Below are positions 1 through 6,600 of a stretch of 8,407 nt of DNA, piece after piece. The notes beneath the pieces are model-generated. The model was not told the DNA's origin, did not search any database, and was given only the letters and a program-made list of their open reading frames with translations. Source of the DNA: an uncultured Terrimonas sp. (GTDB lineage Bacteria > Bacteroidota > Bacteroidia > Chitinophagales > Chitinophagaceae); the NCBI GenBank assembly GCA_946886925.1, contig CAMPJQ010000089.1:1-8407 (forward strand), in the 5' to 3' direction. Made by a program: the position numbers and the translations under genes. Every line of letters starts with the position of its first letter. Position 1 is the first letter of the stretch.

Positions 1-198
1 TTTGTTGGTTATTTAGACAGCACCAAAGACTTTTCTTTTGAAGGAATGAAGTCGGCTATTGTTATCGGTTCGGCAATAGCTTCCTTTTGTGTGGAAAAAT
101 TTGGCACTACACGGCTAAAGGAACTTAATAAAAGCGATATTGATGAAAGGGTGCAGCAATTTGTTGAGCTGGTAAATTTTGATATTGCATTGGTATAA
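1..198 (+). CDS. PfkB-family carbohydrate/nucleoside kinase, C-terminal fragment
   Basis: The frame is open from base 1 and ends with TAA, giving the last 65 residues of a protein whose start lies outside the window. The fragment begins FVGYLDSTKDFSFEGMK and continues with a helix rich in Ala, Ile and Ser, then ASFCVEKFGTTRL and a closing acidic helix ending VNFDIALV. This pattern (G-x-L near the start, a run of small residues, then S-x-x-VE-x-FG-x-x-R) is what I associate with the C-terminal helices of Bacteroidota PfkB/ribokinase-type kinases, which phosphorylate sugars or nucleosides with ATP. The diagnostic DTxGAGD anion-hole motif would lie just upstream and cannot be seen, so the family call rests on the tail alone and the substrate is unknown. 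No terminator with a T-tract follows; the palindrome at 236-272 is the only hairpin downstream. Confidence 0.7.
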   Translation, partial: FVGYLDSTKDFSFEGMKSAIVIGSAIASFCVEKFGTTRLKELNKSDIDERVQQFVELVNFDIALV

Positions 199-235
199 AC
201 TAGTGTAATGTTTATCATAAAATGACGTATTTCTT

Positions 236-272
236 GCCACGAATGCACGAATAATATTTGTGTATTCGTGGC
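236..272. repeat. 37-bp near-perfect palindrome (REP-like dispersed element)
   Basis: The arms GCCACGAAT and ATTCGTGGC are perfect 9-bp inverted repeats. Inside them the pairing continues through CAC/GTG and AATA/TATT, broken only at two positions that would form G-U pairs in + strand RNA. The whole element therefore folds into an almost continuous stem of about 16-18 bp with a very short loop. Only the outer arms and the two inner blocks are read directly. From memory, very similar CACGAAT...ATTCGTGG palindromes occur repeatedly between genes in many Bacteroidota genomes, so this is probably a dispersed repeat. It lies between the kinase stop codon and the carbonic anhydrase gene. There is no T-tract on either side, so it is a poor intrinsic terminator, although it may protect the 3' end of the upstream mRNA. 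Confidence 0.75.
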
Positions 273-274
273 TG

Positions 275-282
275 TATCTTTG
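275..282 (+). promoter_or_regulatory. Possible Bacteroidota -7 box upstream of the carbonic anhydrase gene
   Basis: TATCTTTG matches the Bacteroidota -7 consensus TAnnTTTG exactly. A TTTG at 257-260 could act as the -33 element, but the 14-nt gap is shorter than the roughly 20 nt expected. The box is about 105 nt upstream of the chosen ATG and directly abuts the palindrome. The match could be chance in A/T-rich DNA. Confidence 0.25.
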
Positions 283-387
283 ATAATTTACGCTTAACTT
301 AACGCTAGGCGGCTTGCATTGGACAAACGGAGGGATGTCGTATATATGTTGTCTCCGGCCTACAAAAAACAAAAGAAACTTTTAGCT

Positions 388-924
388 ATGCCATTATTAT
401 TGCCCGTAAAAGGGGTTTCTCCTGTTTTTGGCCAAAATTGTTATATAGCGCCTAATGCTACAATAGTGGGGGATGTAACAATGGGGGATGATTGCAGCAT
501 ATGGTTTAATTCCGTGGTAAGAGGTGATGTTAATTCCATTCACATGGGCAACAAGGTTAATATACAGGATGGGGCTGTGATACATTGCACTTATCAAAAA
601 ACAAAAACCCTTATCGGAAATAACGTTAGTATTGGTCATAATGCTATAGTACATGGCTGCACGGTGCACGACAATGTTTTGATTGGTATGGGCGCCATTA
701 TAATGGACAATGCCGAAATAGGAAGCCATTCCATTATTGCGGCGGGTGCGGTAGTATTGGAAGGGGTAAAAGTAGAAGCGGGTTCCATTTATGCGGGGGT
801 GCCTGCAAAAAAAGTAAAAAATGTACCGGAGGAACTGATCAGCGGAGAAATTAACCGCATTGCCAATAATTATGTTATGTACAGCAGTTGGTTTAAAGAG
901 GATGAAAAGGGAGAGGAAAGGTGA
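388..924 (+). CDS. Gamma-class carbonic anhydrase-like hexapeptide protein
   Basis: This 178-residue protein has a left-handed beta-helix made of hexapeptide repeats, for example IAPNATIVGDV, CSIWFNSVVRGDV and NVSIGHNAIVHGC. Three histidines sit where gamma carbonic anhydrases bind metal: H66 (IHC) and H84/H89 (GHNAIVHG), with the five-residue spacing seen in Cam from Methanosarcina. R45, D47, Q60 and D61 match other Cam active-site residues. The Cam residue E62 is replaced by V48 and the acidic proton-shuttle loop is absent, as in the shorter CamH/YrdA/PaaY-like branch. Members of this branch may hydrate CO2 or have another hydrolase or acyl-binding role; many are trimeric and cytoplasmic. 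The ATG at 388 was chosen because family members start at the MPLLLPV-like strand. An in-frame TTG at 319 would add 23 non-conserved residues. The C-terminal tail EDEKGEER runs into a purine-rich repeat-like tract and is probably not conserved. Confidence 0.9.
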   Translation: MPLLLPVKGVSPVFGQNCYIAPNATIVGDVTMGDDCSIWFNSVVRGDVNSIHMGNKVNIQDGAVIHCTYQKTKTLIGNNVSIGHNAIVHGCTVHDNVLIGMGAIIMDNAEIGSHSIIAAGAVVLEGVKVEAGSIYAGVPAKKVKNVPEELISGEINRIANNYVMYSSWFKEDEKGEER

Positions 925-958
925 AAGGTAAGAGGCGAGAGAGGGAGTGCACGCGGAG

Positions 959-994
959 GTTACCAGTTGCAGGTTACAGGGAAAGCAGTTACGG
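959..994 (+). repeat. Degenerate GTTACAG heptamer repeats
   Basis: Three adjacent 7-bp units, GTTACCA (959), GTTGCAG (966) and GTTACAG (973), are in exact register, and a fourth, GTTACGG (988), is one base out of phase. The bases before them (895-948) form a long purine-rich run with repeated AGG/GGTGAAAGG-type words that begins inside the end of the carbonic anhydrase gene. Together they fill most of the 143-bp gap before gcvT. They look like decayed short tandem repeats, not a protein gene. No function can be assigned from sequence. Confidence 0.55.
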
Positions 995-1053
995 GGATGG
1001 CAGCATTCACTTGAGGCAGCAACGTTTACAATAAGTATACTACTATTTTTTTT

Positions 1054-1061
1054 AATATTTG
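1054..1061 (+). promoter_or_regulatory. Possible -7 box immediately upstream of gcvT
   Basis: AATATTTG differs from TAnnTTTG at one position and follows a run of eight T. No clear TTG -33 element is present. The box ends only 6 nt before the gcvT ATG, so transcription from it would give an almost leaderless message. Confidence 0.25.
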
Positions 1062-1067
1062 ATTTTC

Positions 1068-2183
1068 ATGAAACAAACCCCTTTTACAGCAAAACATATT
1101 GCTGCCGGCGCTAAAATGGCTGAGTTTGCGGGATACAATATGCCCATCAGCTATACAGGAATTAATGATGAACATGCTGCCGTACGTAACAATGCCGGCG
1201 TTTTTGACGTTAGCCATATGGGGGAGTTTATATTTAAAGGTGAAGGAGCTTTGGATCTCATTCAGCGGGTAACCACCAATGACGCATCAAAACTTACTGC
1301 CGGCAAAATACAATACAGTTGCCTGACTAACGAAAATGGTGGAATTATTGACGACCTGCTGATATATTGTATTGAATACAATAAAGTATATATGCTGGTG
1401 GTTAATGCTTCTAATATTGATAAAGACTGGGACTGGATCAGCCATCACAATACCGCCAATGTTGAAATGCATAATATTTCAGACAAAACCTGTCTTTTAG
1501 CCATCCAGGGACCGAATGCGGCCAAAATTTTGCAACCGCTTACAGAACTGGATATATTAAATCTGAAATATTACACTTTTGTAAAAGGGAGATTTGCCGG
1601 CGTTGATAATGTGCTGATCAGCGCCACGGGTTATACCGGGGCTGGTGGGGTGGAAATATACTTTGAAGATCTGCCTGCCGGCAGTGAGGGCAAGGATAGT
1701 AATGCAGGTATTATATGGAATGCCATATTTGAGGCAGGAGTGCCCATGGGTTTAAAACCTATAGGACTGGGCGCCAGGGATACCCTTCGGTTAGAGATGG
1801 GCTATTGTTTGTACGGAAATGACATTGACGATTTTACAACCCCGTTAGAAGCAGGTCTGGGCTGGATCACCAAATTTACCAAACCCTTTACGGCAAGTGA
1901 ATATCTTCAAAAACAGAAAGCAGCGGGCGCCGACAAAAAATTAGTGGGTTTTGAAATGACAGATAAGGGCATCCCGCGGCACGATTACCGGATCAGGGAT
2001 GCAGAGGGAAACTTAATTGGACGGGTAACTTCAGGCACACAGTCTCCTACCCTGGGACGCGCCATAGGCATGGGATATGTAACAACCGAATTTGCGGATA
2101 TAGACAGTGAAGTGTATATTGAAGTAAGAGATAAACTGCTAAAGGCGAAAGTAGTAAAACTGCCTTTTGTGCAACAAACATAA
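1068..2183 (+). CDS. gcvT: Glycine cleavage system aminomethyltransferase (T-protein)
   Basis: This 371-residue protein has the usual full length of GcvT. It transfers the methylene group from the aminomethyl-lipoyl H-protein to tetrahydrofolate, releasing ammonia and forming 5,10-methylene-THF in the cytoplasm. Visible family signatures are the N-terminal [20 protein letters not shown], the substrate-pocket stretch [11 protein letters not shown] (44-54), [10 protein letters not shown] (91-100) with the catalytic Asp at about residue 96, IQGPNA (146-151), [13 protein letters not shown] (186-198), [20 protein letters not shown] (233-252) and the C-terminal barrel [17 protein letters not shown] (322-338). 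The ATG at 1068 gives the normal N-terminus; an in-frame TTG nine bases upstream is rejected. A small insertion, PAGSEGKDS (203-211), looks like a surface loop. Genes for the P and H proteins are not in the window, so the glycine cleavage genes are dispersed, which is common in Bacteroidota. The next gene begins 23 nt after the stop. Confidence 0.97.
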   Translation: MKQTPFTAKHIAAGAKMAEFAGYNMPISYTGINDEHAAVRNNAGVFDVSHMGEFIFKGEGALDLIQRVTTNDASKLTAGKIQYSCLTNENGGIIDDLLIYCIEYNKVYMLVVNASNIDKDWDWISHHNTANVEMHNISDKTCLLAIQGPNAAKILQPLTELDILNLKYYTFVKGRFAGVDNVLISATGYTGAGGVEIYFEDLPAGSEGKDSNAGIIWNAIFEAGVPMGLKPIGLGARDTLRLEMGYCLYGNDIDDFTTPLEAGLGWITKFTKPFTASEYLQKQKAAGADKKLVGFEMTDKGIPRHDYRIRDAEGNLIGRVTSGTQSPTLGRAIGMGYVTTEFADIDSEVYIEVRDKLLKAKVVKLPFVQQT

Positions 2184-2206
2184 TGCTTATAAACCTTTAA
2201 TATCCC

Positions 2207-2680
2207 ATGGATTCCATTCATCTTACCACATTCATTAAAGCCCCTGTTGAAAGGGTATTTGATCTTTGCCGCAATACCACCGTGTATAAAAAAGCACTGG
2301 AAGGCAGAAACGAAAGCTTATCTGCAAGCGCTGCCGGAATATTGGTAAACGCCGGCGATACCATTACACTTTCTGCCAAACACCTGGGTAAAACAAGAGT
2401 TACAACCGCAAGAGTGCTGGAGATGAATATTCCCGAAAAATTTGTGGAGGAACAGGTAAAAGGGGATTTAAAAAGCTTCAGGCACGAGCATCATTTTAAA
2501 TCGGTTGAAAACGGCACTTTGGTCATTGATCTCATTGAAATGGAAGAACCCAGGGATGCCGTTGGTGGTGTGCTGGGAAAGCTTTTCATGAAAAATTATT
2601 TTGAAGCTTTGCTGAACAAACGCAATGCGCTGGTAAAACTTTATGCCGAATCGGAAAAGTGGCGTGCCGTAATGGGCTGA
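2207..2680 (+). CDS. SRPBCC (START/Bet v1-like) family protein
   Basis: This 157-residue protein has no signal peptide and is probably cytosolic. The beginning, IHLTTFIKAPVERVFDLC, is the first strand plus the helix typical of SRPBCC proteins (x-I-x-AP-xx-V-F-x-L). A central run of alternating strands follows, including DTITLSAKHLGKT, RVTTARVLEMN and LKSFRHEHHFKSV. A final long helix runs from the GGVLGKLFMKNYFEALLNKR segment to the end. The fold forms a hydrophobic cavity that binds lipids, polyketides or other apolar ligands, but the ligand cannot be deduced. Proteins of this subgroup are sometimes labelled cell-division inhibitor-like, because a related domain is fused to SDR epimerases (TIGR01777 type); I do not infer that role here. 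It is 23 nt after gcvT and 63 nt before comB, so co-transcription is likely. No Shine-Dalgarno sequence precedes the ATG. Confidence 0.85.
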   Translation: MDSIHLTTFIKAPVERVFDLCRNTTVYKKALEGRNESLSASAAGILVNAGDTITLSAKHLGKTRVTTARVLEMNIPEKFVEEQVKGDLKSFRHEHHFKSVENGTLVIDLIEMEEPRDAVGGVLGKLFMKNYFEALLNKRNALVKLYAESEKWRAVMG

Positions 2681-2708
2681 TCTTTTATGTAAATCCCGCT
2701 TTCTTTCA

Positions 2709-2716
2709 GATATTTG
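2709..2716 (+). promoter_or_regulatory. Possible weak -7 box before comB
   Basis: GATATTTG differs from TAnnTTTG at one base, and its 3' end is 27 nt upstream of the chosen comB ATG. I see no convincing TTG at the -33 position. If it is active, comB would have its own promoter in addition to read-through from the SRPBCC gene. Confidence 0.2.
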
Positions 2717-2743
2717 CAGCTTTCGTTACAGCGTGGTTTTACT

Positions 2744-3478
2744 ATGAACGGAAATAAACCTGCATTACATACGGCACTTTCGCCTTCCATGCTGCATCTT
2801 TACGATGCAAACAATACCATCGTTGTGATCATTGATGTTTTGCGGGCTACATCTACTATTGCCACGGCATTATACAATGGCGCCAGCTATATTGTGCCTG
2901 TAGAAACGGTTGCCCGGTGCATAGAATTAGGCAGGGAGCCCGGTACGGTTACTGCCGGAGAACGGGATGGAAAAATAGCTGAGGGACTGCAATATGGAAA
3001 CTCTCCATTCGAATATCCGCGTAAGTTCATCGAAAATAAAATACTTATACTTACCACTACCAATGGCACCCGGCTTTTATATATGGCGCTTGAAAAAGGT
3101 GCAAAAAATATTATTACTGGTTCTTTCCCTAATTTATCAGCGGTGGTCGCCCACCTCATTGCACAAAACCAAAATGTAGTATTGGCCTGTGCAGCATGGA
3201 AAGACAGGATAAACCTGGAAGATACCCTGTTTGCCGGGGCAGTTATTGACAGTGTAAAACCGTATTTTAATATCAACTGCGATTCCTCCACCATAGCACA
3301 TACGCTTTATATGGAAGCAAAACCGGATATTTATCAGTTTGTTAAAGACAAGCAGGCTTCGCATTACCTGCGCTTAAGCGGCTATGGACTGCAAAAGGAT
3401 ATACAGTACTGCCTTTCTGCGGATATTGCGAATATACTGCCTGTATATACCGAAGGAAAGCTGATGGCTGGTCAATGA
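2744..3478 (+). CDS. comB: 2-phosphosulfolactate phosphatase family protein (ComB)
   Basis: This 244-residue protein has the normal length for ComB, a Mg2+-dependent phosphatase first described in the coenzyme M pathway, where it converts 2-phosphosulfolactate to sulfolactate. Visible signatures are IDVLRATSTIATALYNGA (30-47), VTAGERDGKIAEGLQYGNSP (69-88), ILTTTNGTRLL (102-112), ITGSFPNLSAV (124-134), VLACAAWKDRINLEDTLFAG (146-165) and a C-terminal KDIQYCLSAD (218-227). Acidic residues in DVLRATS, GERDG and LED are likely metal or catalytic ligands. The ATG at 2744 places LSPSMLHLYD at the usual distance from the start; the in-frame TTG at 2714 is rejected. No ComA or ComC homologue is nearby, and coenzyme M synthesis is not expected in this lineage. 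ComB enzymes also accept other 2-hydroxyacid phosphates, so the real substrate here may differ. A weak terminator follows. Confidence 0.92.
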   Translation: MNGNKPALHTALSPSMLHLYDANNTIVVIIDVLRATSTIATALYNGASYIVPVETVARCIELGREPGTVTAGERDGKIAEGLQYGNSPFEYPRKFIENKILILTTTNGTRLLYMALEKGAKNIITGSFPNLSAVVAHLIAQNQNVVLACAAWKDRINLEDTLFAGAVIDSVKPYFNINCDSSTIAHTLYMEAKPDIYQFVKDKQASHYLRLSGYGLQKDIQYCLSADIANILPVYTEGKLMAGQ

Positions 3479-3514
3479 CGTTTCCGGCCATAAAATATTA
3501 TCCCTCCTGCTTAA

Positions 3515-3539
3515 CTTAGCCTCTACTGAGCTTTTTTTT
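3515..3539 (+). terminator. Weak rho-independent terminator after comB
   Basis: CTTAG (3515-3519) can pair with CTGAG (3526-3530), with one G-U pair in RNA, around a 6-nt loop. A run of eight T follows at 3532-3539. The stem is only 5 bp, so it is weak, but the position 37 nt after the comB stop and the clear T-tract fit a terminator. Confidence 0.45.
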
Positions 3540-3540
3540 G

Positions 3541-3548
3541 TAATTTCG
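3541..3548 (+). promoter_or_regulatory. Possible -7 box for the SNF2 helicase gene
   Basis: TAATTTCG, directly after TTTTTTTTG, is one base from TAnnTTTG and resembles T-rich promoter regions often seen in Chitinophagaceae-like genomes. It is 52 nt upstream of the helicase ATG, leaving a plausible short leader. A clear TTG at -33 is not visible. Confidence 0.35.
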
Positions 3549-3600
3549 CCAATTAGCCTTTTCTGAACGATGGGCTTGAAATACTGAATTTTTCTCAAGC

Positions 3601-6600
3601 ATGGCTTTACCACATCTTATCAAATTTGTATATAATAATGGCACAGATGAAGTAATCCGCAGGGGTAAAAAAATCCATTCTATCGGCTACGTTGAATTAA
3701 TGGAGCATGATGACCTGCTGGGTTCGGTTACCTTTAGAGTAAAGGATGACAGTTATGCCACTTTTTACAAAGTATACGTCCAAAAATACAAAGATCCCAA
3801 AGGTCTTTCGGTTCGGTGCACCTGCCCGTACAACCTGGGAGACATTTGTCGCCATGAAACAGCCGCTTTACTTCAGTTGCAGGAACTGTTGGATAAAAAT
3901 GTGCTTGGTGAAAAAGATGTATTGTATCACCAGCGCCATACCGTTATAAAAATGCGGGATATCGAACTTAAAAGCATCAGGCTGCTGAGTTCGCCGGATA
4001 TTTATGAAGAGTCCGAAAAAATACTGCAAAAGCAAAAAGCGAATATCATAAGCGCGGCAAACGAAAGAGTAGAAGCCAACCTGGTATACAATGGCGAATC
4101 CTTCCCTTTGGTAATACAGAAAAATGAGGAAAGAAATTTTGATACTTCCTGTAAATGTGATGAACAGGAACACCCGCTTTGTGTACATAAAGTAGCCCTG
4201 TTTCTGCAATTGCTCAATGCCTACGGTCCTTATTATTTTGATTCAATCCGTAACTGGGACAAGCAAAAAAATAAATTGCTTGAAGCATACGGCTATTCGC
4301 TGGATGATGATCTGACGGGGAAGTTTGAATTTACGTATAAAGACGGCAAACCTTTTTTGCGTGTGCTTGATCCTTCTATAAAAAGAGCGGATCCTGTAGC
4401 CGGCGGATTGCTTAAATCCCGAACTGCTGTTCCTGAACAAGAACCGGTAATAGCTGAGGAAGAAGTTCTGCTGCCCGGTGAAATTATCAACCGCATTGGT
4501 GTAGTATTTAACGAAACAAAAGGAGTATATCCTTACTTTGGACTGGACGCCATTAGCGGTGAAATAAATGACAGTGGTACAGGTTTTAGCGGTAAAATTG
4601 AAAAACTTGACATTACAAAGTTTGTAAATGCAGATCAGTATACAGATCCGGATAAACAACTGCTGCAGCAGATCCGTAAACTGAACGAAGCTGAAGTAAA
4701 TAAATATGTGAGCCGCAATTCCCCTTTTTCGGGGATATGGGAAAACATTATCCATCATGAAGATGACGACCTTCCTGAAGAAACCAAATCCCTGATCACC
4801 GAATACTGGTATCCTAAACTGCTTAAATTATTTAACGAGCAAAAAGATAACCCGCTCATCTATTTTTTACCACACCGGAAAAATTTCATTACCTCCAATC
4901 TCCTTCCGGTTCAGCTATCTGATGAAACAGCAACGCCTGTTTTTCATGTAAATACCCAAAAAACAAAAGTGGAAATAGCCTGTTATGTGCAGGTAAACGG
5001 AGCTGAAGTGCCCTTACAGGAAAACGAATGGAACAGTTATATGGTTTTTAAATACGCTGATACCTTTTATAACTGGAACAGGCAGGAAGACATAATGGAA
5101 ATTGAAAGATTTGCCCAAAAGGAACACCTGCTTATCGGAGACGAGGATTGGCCTGATTACCTGAAAAAAGTTATTATCCCGCTAACAAAGGATTATAAAG
5201 TACGGTTTGACGCAAATCTCGTTCAGGAAGTAAAAGATGGCGATCCGGAAGTGAAAGTACTGCTGCAGGAAAAAGGAGATTACCTTTTGTTTGTGCCTGT
5301 ATTTTCCTACAAAGGCTTTGAAACACGGTTTAATGCAAAAGATATTATTACATTACCGGTAAACGATAAAGTGCTGGAAATTCACAGGAACCGTCAGGTG
5401 GAATTACAGTTTATAAAAAAATTAGAAAGCCTTCATTCCAATTTCATTCATCCCGAAGGCGCAGCTACACTGGCTTTAAAAGGCGCGGACGTTTTAAAGA
5501 ACAACTGGTTCTTTTTGTTTGTGGACAGTATGAAAGAAATGAATGTGCCCGTGGTGGGTTTTGATGTGCTTAAAAATTTCCGTTTTAATACTGCCCGTCC
5601 GTCCACTGAAATTCATATCAGCAGCGGCATGGACTGGTTCGATGCCAAAGTAAAGGTTGTGTTTGGCGGTCAGCAGGTAAGTATAGACGAAATTAAAAGA
5701 GCACTGGTCAACAAACAACAGTTTGTTCAGCTTAACGATGGCACACTGGGCATATTACCCGAAGGCTGGCTAAAAAAATACTCGCTGCTGTTTAGGGTGG
5801 GTGAGGGCAAAAATAATTCACTGCGCCTTTCTAAATATCATCTCAGTGTAATAGATGAATTGTATGAAGAAAGAAATGAAGCCGAAGTTTTAATAGAACT
5901 GGAAGAGAAATACAACAGGCTGAGAGGATTTAACCGCATCAAAGAAATTGACCCTCCCCCGGCACTGGCGCATATTCTGCGTCCCTACCAGGTAGCGGGT
6001 TATCACTGGCTTAATTATTTGAGCGAGGTAGGCTGGGGCGGTATTTTGGCCGATGACATGGGTTTGGGTAAAACGGTGCAGGCTTTATCATTTTTGCAGT
6101 TTTACCGCGATACCCATGAATCACTGAAAGCCATAGTGGTTTGTCCTACCACCCTGATGTTCAACTGGGAAAATGAAATAAAAAAATTCACCCCTGATCT
6201 TACCTATTACATTCATCATGGTGGCGACAGGGGCCGCAATAAAGAAGTTTTTAATGCCTATAACGTTATTATCACTACCTATGGCACTTTACGAAGCGAT
6301 ATTAAATTGCTTACGGAAATGCATTTTGATTACGTTATTCTTGATGAATCGCAGGCCATTAAAAACCCGCAGAGCAAGGTAACCAGGGCTGCCGGCCTCC
6401 TGGTATCAAAAAACCGGCTTTGCCTGAGCGGTACGCCCCTTCAGAACAATACATTTGATATTTACGCGCAGATGAATTTTTTAAATCCGGGTATGCTGGG
6501 AAGTGTTGAATATTTCCGGAATGAATTTGCCACTCCTATTGATAAATTTGGAGAGCAGGACAGGAAAGAGCATTTAAAAAAACTGCTGTATCCATTTATT

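Noticed and set aside
319..387. TTG-initiated 23-residue N-terminal extension of the carbonic anhydrase
   Set aside because: The extension MDKRRDVVYMLSPAYKKQKK... is not seen in the family, which starts at the MPLLLPV-like strand; the ATG at 388 also has an A-rich leader.
1675..1684. CTGCCGGCAG perfect palindrome and repeated GCCGGC words in gcvT
   Set aside because: They arise from Ala-Gly and Leu-Pro-Ala-Gly codons in a coding sequence; no regulatory context supports a site.
2714..2743. TTG-initiated extension of ComB
   Set aside because: The ten added residues are not family-like, the TTG lies inside a promoter-like TATTTG, and the ATG at 2744 gives the usual N-terminus.
4243..4758. 171-residue - strand open frame inside the SNF2 gene
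   Set aside because: It is rich in Phe, Tyr, Ile and Cys in the way antisense frames of AT-rich genes are, has no domain signature, and overlaps a full-length conserved gene.
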